NCBI RefSeq assembly: GCF_014203645.1 | Contig: NZ_JACHJL010000028.1 | Location: forward strand, 21,498 to 85,497 | DNA from: Streptomyces zagrosensis | GTDB taxonomy: Bacteria; Actinomycetota; Actinomycetes; Streptomycetales; Streptomycetaceae | Direction: 5' to 3' | DNA length: 64,000 nt | Part shown: positions 8,360 to 17,530 of the stretch, in pieces | Numbering within the stretch: position 1 is the first letter of the stretch | Layout of the letters: the number at the start of each line of letters is the position of its first letter | Notes under the pieces: model-generated | What the model was told of the DNA's origin: nothing | The model's input: only the letters and a program-made list of their open reading frames with translations | Database searches by the model: none | Program-made: the position numbers and the translations under genes

Positions 8360-8738
8360 ACTGCGCCCCCGAAAGAGTTGAACCGCGTCCCCGAAAGGGG
8401 CCGTACAACGGTCCGCCCCAGCCACACACCAGCCACACACCAGCCCCACCCGCCCCACACAGCACCCACCCCCGTACCCGCCCCAGAGCACGCACACACC
8501 ACACACCACACACCACGCACCACGCACCACGCACGCACCACGCACGCCCCGTCATCAGCCTCATGCCACCTTCGTGCCGCCCCGCCCCGCACTGCCCGGG
8601 CGCCACGCAAGCCCGGGCGACCCAGCGGCTACCCGGGTGGCAGCGACGGAGGGCCTCGGTCGCAGGTCGAGAGGACCAGGTGAAGTTGGTCCCCGCGGCC
8701 GTTCCAGGCCCCACGGGCCGCTGCCTAGCCTGCGCGTC
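8360..8738. repeat. Intergenic CA-rich microsatellite-like repeats
   Basis: The centre (about 8421-8548) consists of CCACACACCAG units followed by runs of CACACCA and CGCACCA. The remainder is non-coding up to the questin-oxidase relic at 8739. No gene is seen. Confidence 0.7.
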
Positions 8739-9904
8739 ATGGACGACACGAGCGGCACTCTCGACGAAGCTCTCGAACGCCTCCACACCACCGGCCCAGA
8801 ACGCGGAGGCTGGCTTTCCAACCATGCGCCGATGGCGGTGGAAGCACTGGTCAGAAACGGTCAGGCGGTCATGGTCCATCGCTGGCTCGACTACTACAGC
8901 AGCAAGCTGGAGGACCGGCCGCACCCCATATCGCGGATCACCGAGGTCACCTGGCGGAACGCGCTGGGTGACCCCCGGCACCTCACGGACTGGGCCGACT
9001 ACTTCGGCCGTGAGCTGGACGAACGGCCCTGGCGCGAGGTGCTCACCGAGTGGTGGCCCCGGCTGTTGCCCGGAATCCTCGCCTCCGCCACTCATCCAGT
9101 GATCCGCGTCGGGCACGCCGTACGCACCCTGCGCAACGACTCGTCCGCAAACGACAGCGCCACCTCCCGGGCCACCGCCCCGAGCGCCCCCCGTATCGCC
9201 GAACTCGCCGACGCGCTCGGTTACTGGGCGGCCCGGTACCAACCACCACACGCTCCCCTGCACCGGACTGGCACGGCCGAGCCCGAAGGCCCCGCCTCGC
9301 GGACCAAAGCGGCGGCATCCGGGAGCGGCTGGCCCGGCTCCCCGAGATCCCCCGCTGGACGGAGGCGGCCGAGACGTTGCGGGCACCGGACGATCCAGAC
9401 CTGGCTTACGGGCAGCTCACCCGGCTCGTACGGGCCGGGACGTATCGGTACCTCACCCACGGCCACGGCAGTCCGATCATGCTCGTACACGCAGCCACCG
9501 CACCCAACGCGGTGCTCCGCACGCTGCCCGTTCTCCCGCGCGAACTGTGGGGGCCCTCGCTCCGGGCGGTCTGGTGCGCCGTGGCCGCGCTCACGACCGC
9601 CTATGGCCCGAAGGCACCCGCGGCACCGAGCCGCGACGCCGAAAAGTGGGCTGCGACCATGACGGCCGACGAGGTGTTCGCGCAGGCCGCAGCGCATGGC
9701 GACGAGCACGTCATCAAGTTCGCCGACACCGCCCTGGAGGTGGCGGCCGGCGCGCCAGACGGCGACCATCGCGCACAAACGGCGGCCCTCTACGCCCAGT
9801 CCGCAGTCGAGCCCGGCCTTGCTTCCTCCACCACCCCCACCACCCGTACCGCCCGCGGTGTCCGTGGTACCCGCTCGGCATGGGGTACGCACGGACAGCA
9901 CTGA
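8739..9904 (+). pseudogene. Questin oxidase (DUF4243) family gene with frameshift
   Basis: From ATG 8739 the first frame encodes SGTLDEALERLHTTGPERGG and HAPMAVEALVRNGQ, then ITEVTWRNALGDPRHLTDW, DERPWREVLTEWWPRLLPGI, THPVIRVGHAVRTL and LADALGYWAARYQP. At roughly 9240-9310 homology jumps to another frame: GGIRERLARLPEIPRW, RYLTHGHGSPIMLVHAATAP, LPRELWGPSLRAVW and HGDEHVIKFADTALEVA, ending at 9904. Together the halves make a normal-length questin-oxidase-like protein (Baeyer-Villiger-type ring opening is known for fungal members). One indel separates them, so it is a pseudogene or a sequencing error. Confidence 0.8.
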
Positions 9905-10492
9905 CTAGGCGGCGGCCGGCCCCAGCCCAGCCTCAACGCCGCCCGGCCCGGCCCGGCCCAACCCCAGACAGCCCCGCCCCCAACCCCGGACAACCAACCC
10001 CGGTCGGGCAACGCCACACGGGAACACCGGGAGCACCAAGGGCACCAAAGAGACACCAAGGACACCAAGGGCGGCCGGGGACACCGAAGCCGGGGCGCAT
10101 GCGGTGTCTTTCGGACACGTGTGGCGAGCGCGAACGTCACAGGCCGCACTTTTCCCCGACCCGCCGCCCGGCCCAGTAATGGCTCTCGAAGGCAGGGCCT
10201 ACGGCCCTCTTCGCGACAGGGCAGGAAGGGCCTCGGAACGACCCGAATGTCAAGAGAATCCCTCCCGCGTGTGCAGAGATGATCAAAAAGCCATGCGGGC
10301 GCCTCGGGTTGGTGGACCATGCACTGAGCTGCCCCCGGCCACGATCGACTACCGGTGGGCACTCGGTCACGCCCTTGAACGCGGGGCAGCAGAGGGGCCC
10401 GATGCGACTCTCCGTAAAAAAATACGCGAGCAACCAGACAAGGGGAATGGCTGCATCTCGCACTTGTTTAAACTTCAAGGAGAGCTCCCCGA
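9905..10492. other. Intergenic region with ACACCAAGG repeats upstream of the marR leader
   Basis: No gene is supported. About five copies of a 9-base ACACCAAGG-like unit occur at 10032-10071. Local GC content falls at 10420-10480, which is consistent with a promoter for the downstream marR gene. Confidence 0.55.
10463..10479. promoter_or_regulatory. Possible MarR operator CTTG-N9-CAAG
   Basis: CTTGTTTAAACTTCAAG is AT-rich, with complementary CTTG/CAAG ends and a TTTAAA core. It lies directly upstream of the ribosome site of the marR leader. MarR repressors usually bind such short AT-rich palindromes in their own promoter. This is inferred from the pattern only. Confidence 0.45.
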
Positions 10493-10513
10493 ATGAAACA
10501 GTGGTTGTTATGA
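10493..10513 (+). CDS. Six-residue leader ORF (MKQWLL) coupled to marR
   Basis: ATG 10493 lies 10 bases after AAGGAG (10477-10482), the only good ribosome site here. The reading frame is ATG AAA CAG TGG TTG TTA TGA. Its stop overlaps the marR start as ATGA (10510-10513). The sixth codon is TTA, the rare leucine codon read by bldA tRNA. Translation of marR may therefore depend on this leader. The alternative is that it is chance and marR starts elsewhere. Confidence 0.35.
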   Translation: MKQWLL

Positions 10514-11013
10514 CGAGCGGACCCCAGTCCGAGCCGCATTGGCTCAGCAATGAGGAGCAGCAGACCTGGCGGGCGTACATGCATGCCGCCACGCTTCTTG
10601 AGGACCATCTCGACCGTCAGTTGCAACGCGACGCCGGCATGCCGCACGCCTACTACGCCCTGCTGGTGCTGCTCGAAAGCGCGCCACGGCGGCAGATGCG
10701 GATGACCGAGCTGGCGCGGAGCGCAAAGATCACCCGGTCCCGCCTCTCGCACGCGGTGTCGCGGCTGGAAGGGTACGGCTGGGTGCGGCGCGAGGACTGC
10801 CCGTCCGACAGACGCGGCCAAAACGCGGTCCTCACCGACAAGGGGTACGAGGTGCTCAGCCGCTCCGCGCCCGGCCATGTGGAAGCGGTCCGCAGCGCCG
10901 TCTTCGACCAGCTCTCGGCCGAGCAGATCACCCAACTCGGCGAGATCTGTAGCGCCATCGCGAAGGGCCTCCAACCGGAATGCGGCGGCGCAGACCTTCC
11001 CTGGCTACGCTGA
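10510..11013 (+). CDS. MarR family transcriptional regulator
   Basis: The 167-residue winged-helix regulator contains SNEEQQTWRAYMHAATLLED (dimer helix), YYALLVLLESAPRRQMRMTE, the recognition helix ARSAKITRSRLSHAVSRLE and the wing RREDCPSDRRGQNAVLT. MarR dimers repress adjacent genes and release DNA upon binding small phenolic or drug-like ligands, or on oxidation. ATG 10510 has no ribosome site of its own; see the overlapping leader. The neighbouring drug exporter gene is convergent and has its own TetR, so it may or may not be a target. Confidence 0.88.
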   Translation: MTSGPQSEPHWLSNEEQQTWRAYMHAATLLEDHLDRQLQRDAGMPHAYYALLVLLESAPRRQMRMTELARSAKITRSRLSHAVSRLEGYGWVRREDCPSDRRGQNAVLTDKGYEVLSRSAPGHVEAVRSAVFDQLSAEQITQLGEICSAIAKGLQPECGGADLPWLR

Positions 11014-11157
11014 CGCCCCCGCCCCACCCCACCCCCACGCCCACTCCCGCCCCACCCCCACCCCCGTCCCCGTCCCCTGACCATGCTGACGCCGTCCTCC
11101 CCCGACTACGCCCCGCGCGGCCCCCGGCAAGCCCGCCGCTCGGCCACCCTCAACGCA

Positions 11158-11194
11158 GCACAGGACCCCCGCCGCAACGACGGGGGTCCTGTGC
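11158..11194. terminator. Bidirectional 14-bp hairpin terminator
   Basis: GCACAGGACCCCCG (11158-11171) pairs perfectly with 11181-11194 across a 9-base loop, between the convergent marR and MFS genes. Confidence 0.85.
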
Positions 11195-11281
11195 GTGGCT
11201 GCCGTGCACCAGGTGCGGCAGCCGCTGTCCGTCCCTCTCACCCAGGCGCCGTAGGCGGCACCGGTAGGGCAGTGAGCTCGG

Positions 11282-12790
11282 TCAGTGCGCCATCACCGGC
11301 ACCGGAATTTCGTCCTCCGCGCCATCGCCGGACGCGGCGGCGGGCTGGCCGCTCTGCGGCCCGGTGTTGACGAAGGTGAAGGCGATCGCCGAGGCGAGCA
11401 GGAGGATGAACACAGCCCAGGTGATGGCGGTCGTGTAGCCGTCCACCAGGGCGTTCAGCTTCAGGCTCTGCGCCGACGAGGCGCCTTCCGCGTGGTCCTT
11501 GAGGTACGCGGTGGTGGCGCTGGCGGCGATCGTGTTGAGCAGCGCGGTGCCAATCGCCCCGCCGACCTGCTGCGAGGTGTTGACCATCGCGGAGGCGACA
11601 CCCGCGTCGCGCGCCTGGACACCGTGCGTCGCCAGGCTCATCGCCGGCATGAACGCGGTACCCATACCCAGACCCAGCAGCAGCATCGCGGGCAGGATCA
11701 GCCCGACGTACGAGCTGTCGGTGTCGAGCTGCGTCAACAGCGCCATGCCCACGGAGGCGGTCAGGAAGCCGGGGCCCATCAGCAGTCGCGGCGGAACCCG
11801 GGTCATGAGTCGGGCGCCGATCTGGGTCGAACCGGTGATCATCGTCGCGATCATCGGCAGGAACGCGAGGCCGGTGGTGACCGGGCTGTATTCCTTGACG
11901 ATCTGTAGGTAGTACGTGAGGAACAGGAACAGACCGAACATGCCGATCACAGCGAGACCGAGCGACATGTAGACGCCGGCGCGGTTGCGCTCGGTAAGGA
12001 CACGCAGCGGCAGCAGCGGGTTCTTGACCTTGCCCTCGACCACCACGAAGGCGGCGAGCAGCACGACGGCGGTGATGAACAGGCCGATGGTGGCGCCTGC
12101 GGTCCAGCCGTCTTCCTCGGCCCGGGTGAAGGCGTACACCAGCGAGACCAGACCCGTGGTGGCGAGCAGCACGCCGGGGATGTCCAGCTTGGAGGGGTTA
12201 CGGCTGTCGCTGGGCTCGCGGATCACCAGGATCGCGCCGGCCACCGCGGCGGCGGCGAACGGGATGTTCACGTAGAACGTCCAGCGCCAGTCCATGTACT
12301 CGGTGAGCACGCCACCGAGGATCAAGCCCACGGCGCCACCACCACCGGCGATGGCACCGAACACGCCGAACGCCTTGGCACGTTCCTTCGGGTCGGTGAA
12401 CGTCACCGCAAGCAGCGACAGGGCGGCGGGCGCGAGCAGCGCGCCGAAGGCGCCCTGCAAGGCGCGGGCGCCGAGCAGCATGCCGGTGTTGACCGCGGCC
12501 CCACCGATGGCGGACGCGGCGGCGAAGCCGAGCAGACCGATGATGAACGTCTGCCGGCGCCCCCACAGGTCGGCGAGGCGCCCACCGAAGAGCAGCAGTC
12601 CGCCGAAGGCAAGGGCGTAGGCCGTGATGACCCACTGCTTGTTGCCCTCGGATATGTGCAGGGAATCCTGCGCCGAGGGCAGTGCGATGTTCACGATGGT
12701 GGCGTCGAGAACAACCATCAACTGGGCAAGGGCGATGAAGATCAGCGCTTTCCAACGCTTCGGATCTGGGTGCTGAGCCGTTTCTGGCAT
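11282..12790 (-). CDS. DHA2-type MFS drug/proton antiporter (14 TM)
   Basis: This 502-residue EmrB/QacA-family exporter uses the proton gradient to expel hydrophobic drugs. Motifs include QLMVVLDATIVNIALPSAQ (TM1, motif D1), the loop GRLADLWGRRQTF (motif A), and the motif C-like segment GGGGAVGLILGGVLTEYMDWRWTFYVN. The hydropathy pattern suits 14 helices, with a short acidic tail. It lies 134 bases downstream of a TetR regulator on the same strand and is probably under its control. Confidence 0.93.
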   Translation of the reverse strand: MPETAQHPDPKRWKALIFIALAQLMVVLDATIVNIALPSAQDSLHISEGNKQWVITAYALAFGGLLLFGGRLADLWGRRQTFIIGLLGFAAASAIGGAAVNTGMLLGARALQGAFGALLAPAALSLLAVTFTDPKERAKAFGVFGAIAGGGGAVGLILGGVLTEYMDWRWTFYVNIPFAAAAVAGAILVIREPSDSRNPSKLDIPGVLLATTGLVSLVYAFTRAEEDGWTAGATIGLFITAVVLLAAFVVVEGKVKNPLLPLRVLTERNRAGVYMSLGLAVIGMFGLFLFLTYYLQIVKEYSPVTTGLAFLPMIATMITGSTQIGARLMTRVPPRLLMGPGFLTASVGMALLTQLDTDSSYVGLILPAMLLLGLGMGTAFMPAMSLATHGVQARDAGVASAMVNTSQQVGGAIGTALLNTIAASATTAYLKDHAEGASSAQSLKLNALVDGYTTAITWAVFILLLASAIAFTFVNTGPQSGQPAAASGDGAEDEIPVPVMAH

Positions 12791-12924
12791 GAGTGGGCCT
12801 ACCTAGCGATACAGGGGCGTGAAAGACAGGACGTGGCGGGCCGCAGGCGCGGGAGGCATGTGGGGCCCGAATAGTGAGGGAAGGCGCGGCTACGGTGACG
12901 GCCGCAGGCGCGACAGCAGGTGGT

Positions 12925-13605
12925 TCAAGTCTTGGGGCGCAGGTCCTCCAGGGATGCGGCCGTGCCAGGGAGTTCGGAACGGGCCGGTGTCGCGAGGCCG
13001 TCCAGATACAGCTGCAAGTGCCGGTGTACGAAGCGGTCGAAGTCCATGCACACGCTTCCGGTCTCGTGTGACCGGGGCGTCTGCCCCAGACCGGGCAGTG
13101 GCCGCGTGAGCTGGGTGACCGCGACCATCAGGTCACCAACGCCGATGTCGGTACGCAGTTGGCCGCTCTCTCGCGCGGCGGCCATCAGCGCGTCGATCTC
13201 GGAGTTGAGGCGGTATCGCGCGGCGAGCAGGTCCGCATGCCCCTTGTCGGCGGTGTGCGAGATGAGCGGACACAACGCGCCGATCCGTTCGTCAGCCGCC
13301 TTGTGTACGAAGCGCCGCAGCGCCTCGAAGGCGTCCGTCTCCTCTGTTCTGGCCGACTCCGCCTGGTCCGCGATGCGGTCCATGACGGAGAGCGTGACGT
13401 GGTGGACCAACTCACGGCGATCCGCGAAGTGCCGATAGAGCGTGGCATTTCCTACCCCTGCTCGTCGAGCGATTTCATCGAGGGGTACATCTGCCCCGTG
13501 CTCGACGAACATCTGGCGCGCCGCCGCGATGATCCGCTCCCGGTTGCGCAGCGCGTCAGCGCGCAGCCGGGGCTGCGTGACCTTCGCTGAGCTGGTGGCG
13601 GTCAC
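12925..13605 (-). CDS. TetR/AcrR family regulator of the efflux gene
   Basis: This 226-residue protein has an N-terminal HTH: RERIIAAARQMFVEHGADVP followed by LDEIARRAGVGNATLYRHFADRRELV. A C-terminal ligand domain carries HKAADERIGALCPLISHTADK. The GTG start at 13605 has GGGAG upstream. It is co-oriented with and upstream of the DHA2 exporter, the usual arrangement of a self-regulating drug-efflux operon. The inducer is unknown. Confidence 0.9.
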   Translation of the reverse strand: MTATSSAKVTQPRLRADALRNRERIIAAARQMFVEHGADVPLDEIARRAGVGNATLYRHFADRRELVHHVTLSVMDRIADQAESARTEETDAFEALRRFVHKAADERIGALCPLISHTADKGHADLLAARYRLNSEIDALMAAARESGQLRTDIGVGDLMVAVTQLTRPLPGLGQTPRSHETGSVCMDFDRFVHRHLQLYLDGLATPARSELPGTAASLEDLRPKT

Positions 13606-13724
13606 GACCGCTCTCCCTTCGGTGTCCGAGGGCGAACCCCCGCTCGTTTCGTTCTCTTCTTCGGTTCTCTTCCGCTACGCCGCGCCCCCGCTGCTACGCG
13701 GCTTCTGCGGTGCTGCGTTTTTAC

Positions 13725-13784
13725 GTACTTCGGTCCTGCGTGCTTCGGTTCTGCGTACTTCGGTCCTGCGTGCTTCGGTGCGGT
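13725..13784. repeat. 15-bp tandem repeat, four copies
   Basis: Units GTACTTCGGTCCTGC and GTGCTTCGGTTCTGC alternate, starting at 13725, 13740, 13755 and 13770. It lies about 120 bases upstream of the tetR start. Confidence 0.8.
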
Positions 13785-13861
13785 GCTACGGAGGTGGCCT
13801 CGAATCGCCTCGCGCTGCTCGGGCTGCGCGGTGCTCTTGGCTTGCTCCGGTTCGCGGTCCC

Positions 13862-13916
13862 GGACTAGGTCCTGGGGACTGCGCCCCTGGGCCTCGTACC
13901 GGGGACCTAGTCCCCG
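13862..13916. repeat. Inverted repeat, 11-bp perfect arms, nested hairpin
   Basis: GGACTAGGTCC (13862-13872) is the exact reverse complement of 13903-13913. A second small hairpin CGGGGAC/GTCCCCG (13900-13906, 13910-13916) is followed by TTT. It could be a terminator or an operator. Confidence 0.6.
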
Positions 13917-14314
13917 TTTCTGAAGTCACTCGGTTAAACGGGGAGGACCTCCCCGGATATTTCGAGGTCCGCTGTGATCTGGGGCACAAAGGTTTGAAGG
14001 GGCGCGAAGGCTGAAGTCAACCCTGCCGGGCGGACTTCCGGCCAGCGGTTTTTCCCCGGTGAGGCCGGGAGGCGAACCGTCTTCTCCGGCGGGTAGCACG
14101 CCGGGAACCCGATGGCTGCGCGCCACGACACAAGGCCCCAATTCCTCCCCCACTATGCCAAACCTCCCCACTGCCCCCAACACCCAAGCAGCGCACACAT
14201 TCCGCGCAGACGGCCGCGCCCAGCGCGCGCCGAGCCGCCCCGCTCGGGATGGTGATCGCACAGCGCAGCCACCAGCACCCGACCGGCTGCCCCGGCCACG
14301 AAGGCGGGTCCGGC

Positions 14315-16318
14315 ATGCGGCATCACCGGCCAGGCGAAAGCAGTTCCGGCGCGGAGGGCTCCAACGAGGGCCGCTCCCGACGCAAGGCGCCCGGAGCGGA
14401 GGCTCCCCGGCTGGAGCGGCCTGCATCGGACGCGTACCCGACCGGGGGTCCACTACCGCCCGACGGGCCCCCGCCAGGCCATGCCCCGAACCTGCCCGCG
14501 ACCGGCCTCACCCCGCAGCCTCCCCACCCGGAGGACGTCGAGTCGGACACCCCGCACCCACCCCGGCAGCCCACCCCCAACGACACCAGCCCCAGCCCCC
14601 GGGCCCGCCCTGCCCCTGGCCGCACCCACACCCACACCCACCCCCACACCCCGAGCCACATATCCAACGGCCGGCATCACAGACCGCACCGCACCCAAGG
14701 CCGGAGGCGCCGTACCGCGCTCATGACCGCCGCCGCGTTCGCCGCCCTCATACCCGCAGCCTCCGCCGTCCTGGGCGGTCCGACCCCCACACTCCTTGAG
14801 CGCGACCCGCCGACCGGGCAGAAGAGCGCCATACCGGGTCTGGAAGACGGCCAGCCGCGCGAACGCAGCGCCGACAGCGCCGACAGCGCCGACGATGGGC
14901 AGCCTGAACCGAAGGTCGCAGAGGCCGAAGAGCCCGGCGACATAGCAGAACGGGACGGTGCCAAGGCAGCGACGCGAACCGCACCGGATGCGCAGCGCAG
15001 CGGCGAAACCGACGCCGCACGGCCCGATCCCGCCACCCCGAACACCGCCGCCGACCTCCCCTGCGCCCTGCCGACGCGCGGCGACGCCCAGATGGCCGAG
15101 GGCATACCGACCAAAGGCAGCTACAGCCGCAGCACGGGCACGGTACGGGCCCTGACCCTCATGATCGACTTCCCGGGCACCCCCGGTGAGGGCACCGCGC
15201 GGCAGCGGTTCGCGGAGTTCTTTCCGCAGACCTCGCACTGGTTCGCGCGCAGTTCGTACGGGCGACTCGACTACCGCCCCGCCACGCCCATCCCGCACTG
15301 GCTCCGCATGCCACGCCCCTTCGCCGCGTACGACATCGAACGCGGCAGCCCGTACGAACCCGGCTATCAGCGCCTCCTCAAGGACATCGTGGCCACCGCC
15401 GACGAACGCGTGGACTTCAGCCGATACGACCTGATCAACGTGCTGGTCACGCCGAACGCCGGGCCATCGGCCGCGCAGACGGTGCTCTCGGTGACGTTCG
15501 CGAACAACGACCGATCGCCGCGCGCCGATGGCGTACGGCTCTCCAATGTGTCGTTCGTCTACAGCCGCCAAGACGATGGCTCCGGCACCCTGCGCCAGAC
15601 GGGCTACCGGGTCCTACCGCACGAAAACAACCACTCCTTCGGCCTCCCCGACCTCTACACGGAGTCCGGAGCGGGCCAGGCCGGCCACTGGGACCTGATG
15701 TCCGAGGACTGGGGCGCGAACAACGACCTCTTGGGCTGGCACAAGTGGAAGCTGGGCTGGCTGAGCCCACGGCAGATCGACTGCGTCACCAACAGCCCCA
15801 ACGCAACCGCCCGCCCCGGCACCTCCCGGCACACCCTCAGCCCCCTAGCCCGCCGCGGCGGCGGCACGAAGCTGGCCTACCTGCCGGTGTCCCGCCGCGG
15901 TGGCTACGCCGTCGAGGCCCGTACGAACGAGGGCAACGACGACGCCGTATGCAAGCCGGGCGTTCTCATCTACTGGGTGGACGTCCACAAGGACTCGGGC
16001 CAGGGCCCGGTAACCGTGATGGACAGCACGCGGGACACCAAACCCCCCCACCCGCCCAGCCCGGACAAACACCACCCCCACCAACCCAGCCACCCCCCGG
16101 CATCCGGCCGAGTCCACCCCAAGGCCGCACTGCACAGCACCCCCCAGGGCTGCACCACGCTCCCCAACGTCCACCCGGGCCTCAGCGACGCGGCCTTCAC
16201 CCCGGGCCAGACCTTCACGGACAAGCGGCACGGCGTACGCGTCAGCATCTCCGTCACCGACCGCACCAGAAGCGGCGACTACCCCGTCAAGATCACCCGA
16301 CACTCCACGACGAACTGA
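14315..16318 (+). CDS. M6 family (InhA-like) zinc metalloprotease, membrane-anchored or secreted
   Basis: The catalytic motif is HENNH at residues 436-440 in LPHENNHSFGLPDLY, which matches HEXXH with the family's GLPDLY extension; WDLMSEDWG, with its Met-turn-like methionine, follows. Upstream, ALTLMIDFPGTP and HWFARSSYGRLDY are M6 signatures. An unusual Pro/His-rich N-terminus of about 125 residues precedes a basic cluster (GRRRRTAL) and a hydrophobic alanine-rich segment. The protein is therefore a type II anchored or unusually long signal-peptide protein. ATG 14315 follows GAAGGCGG; a shorter product from ATG 14723 would remove the basic n-region. The substrate is unknown. Confidence 0.85.
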   Translation: MRHHRPGESSSGAEGSNEGRSRRKAPGAEAPRLERPASDAYPTGGPLPPDGPPPGHAPNLPATGLTPQPPHPEDVESDTPHPPRQPTPNDTSPSPRARPAPGRTHTHTHPHTPSHISNGRHHRPHRTQGRRRRTALMTAAAFAALIPAASAVLGGPTPTLLERDPPTGQKSAIPGLEDGQPRERSADSADSADDGQPEPKVAEAEEPGDIAERDGAKAATRTAPDAQRSGETDAARPDPATPNTAADLPCALPTRGDAQMAEGIPTKGSYSRSTGTVRALTLMIDFPGTPGEGTARQRFAEFFPQTSHWFARSSYGRLDYRPATPIPHWLRMPRPFAAYDIERGSPYEPGYQRLLKDIVATADERVDFSRYDLINVLVTPNAGPSAAQTVLSVTFANNDRSPRADGVRLSNVSFVYSRQDDGSGTLRQTGYRVLPHENNHSFGLPDLYTESGAGQAGHWDLMSEDWGANNDLLGWHKWKLGWLSPRQIDCVTNSPNATARPGTSRHTLSPLARRGGGTKLAYLPVSRRGGYAVEARTNEGNDDAVCKPGVLIYWVDVHKDSGQGPVTVMDSTRDTKPPHPPSPDKHHPHQPSHPPASGRVHPKAALHSTPQGCTTLPNVHPGLSDAAFTPGQTFTDKRHGVRVSISVTDRTRSGDYPVKITRHSTTN

Positions 16319-16467
16319 CCCCCCGTCCACCACCACCCCATCCACAGCACCCAGGGACGAGCACAGGAACAGGGCCGGGAACAGGGCCCAGGAAAATAGG
16401 CCAGCAACGGGACGGGGGGAAAGAGGGAGAGAGGGTAACTGCGAACAGGGAACGGGGAACGCGAAGG

Positions 16468-17172
16468 TTACGCGTCCCGCCAGTGCCGCCGCCCCAAGCT
16501 GATGATGCGCAGCTGGCTGCACGCGGTAGCGGCGATCCGGGCCTCCACCTCGGCCGCGGCACGATCGGCCGCCTCGGCGTCCACCGCGGCCGAACCCTCC
16601 GCGGTGGACACGGTATCGGCAGCGGCCGTACGGTCCGGGGCCGCCTCAAGGAACGCGGCGGCGGTCATCACCATGTGGTCCACATACAGTTCGGCGAGCA
16701 TCCGGATGTCCTCCGCGCTCCACCCGTCCGCCACCAACTGCACGGCGAACGCCGCCGCAACCTCATCGACGAAGCGGCCCAACTCGGCGGCGATGGCCTC
16801 GCGAACGGGGCGTACGCCGCCATGTCGCTCGCGCGCGATGAACCGGACGTGCGCCGGGTACGCGCGCACATGCTGCGCCACGGCATCGACGGTGCCCTCG
16901 ATCCGCTCCTCGTCGCCGTCCTGCTCGGCGAGTATCGCGCGGATCATGCCGTGCAAACTGCCAAGCGCCTCCTCCACCAGAGCCACACCAAGATCGGCCA
17001 TGTCACGAAAGTGCCGATAGAAGGCGGCGGGGGCAACGCCCACCAGCCGGGTCACCTCACGCAGACCGAGGCTGCTCAGGCTCTGCTCCTCAAGCAGCCG
17101 CAGCCCCGCGTCCAGGAGCGCTTGCCTGGTCTTCTGCTTCTGGGCCTGCCTGACCCCGACCGTGTGACTCAT
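16468..17172 (-). CDS. TetR family regulator, FabR-like
   Basis: The N-terminal HTH reads KTRQALLDAGLRLLEEQSLS and then LREVTRLVGVAPAAFYRHFRDMADLG, characteristic of FabR-like TetR proteins that control membrane-lipid genes. The middle contains HVRAYPAHVRFIARERHGG, and the C-terminus is alanine-rich. It is divergent from two small membrane-protein genes. A strong inverted-repeat operator in the shared upstream region suggests autoregulation and control of those genes. The 234-residue length is normal. Confidence 0.88.
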   Translation of the reverse strand: MSHTVGVRQAQKQKTRQALLDAGLRLLEEQSLSSLGLREVTRLVGVAPAAFYRHFRDMADLGVALVEEALGSLHGMIRAILAEQDGDEERIEGTVDAVAQHVRAYPAHVRFIARERHGGVRPVREAIAAELGRFVDEVAAAFAVQLVADGWSAEDIRMLAELYVDHMVMTAAAFLEAAPDRTAAADTVSTAEGSAAVDAEAADRAAAEVEARIAATACSQLRIISLGRRHWRDA

Positions 17173-17213
17173 GTCATTCAGTAAACAGCCGTTCTCTCAC
17201 TTTGGCCACCGTA

Positions 17214-17251
17214 CACTGAAGTCAGTGAACAGTCGTCATGCCAACTGTTCA
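17214..17251. promoter_or_regulatory. Overlapping palindromes, likely TetR operator
   Basis: CACTGA-AG-TCAGTG lies at 17214-17227. It overlaps a second inverted repeat whose arms are TGAACAGT (17226-17233) and ACTGTTCA (17244-17251). Both lie in the divergent region between the TetR gene and the small membrane-protein gene. Confidence 0.7.
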
Positions 17252-17342
17252 CTCAATAATCATCGCGTGCTGCGTCAGTTTCACCCCCGTACGCACGCTT
17301 CACAACCGACACAGACAACCAACCCGCTGGAAAGGCCAAGAC

Positions 17343-17501
17343 ATGCTCGTCCTCGTCGCACTCTTCCTCTTGATGAGCGTCGTGGTCGGCGCGGCAGCCC
17401 ACACCACACTGCCTGTCTTCCTCGTCGCGGCGGCCGTCATCGGCGGCTGGCTGCTCATCTTCTCCATCCGCGAACACCGGGCGCGCACCAGGTTCCACTG
17501 A
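17343..17501 (+). CDS. Small membrane protein (52 aa)
   Basis: ATG 17343 follows GGAAAGG by about 8 bases. The product is two hydrophobic segments (LVLVALFLLMSVVVGAAAH and PVFLVAAAVIGGWLLIFSI) and a basic tail (REHRARTRFH), so it is probably an inner-membrane protein with two helices. It is 29 bases upstream of the DUF4190 gene and shares the TetR operator region, suggesting a two-gene membrane-stress operon. No function is known. Confidence 0.65.
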   Translation: MLVLVALFLLMSVVVGAAAHTTLPVFLVAAAVIGGWLLIFSIREHRARTRFH

Positions 17502-17530
17502 CCGCCACCCCGGAGCGAAAGGAGCACACC

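Larger units (their letters stand above)
13606..14314. other. Divergent intergenic region with tandem repeats and a large hairpin
   Basis: It contains the 15-bp tandem array (13725-13784) and an inverted repeat (13862-13913). No gene is supported. It should hold the promoters for the TetR/MFS operon (minus) and the M6 protease (plus), but I cannot assign -10/-35 boxes. Confidence 0.5.
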
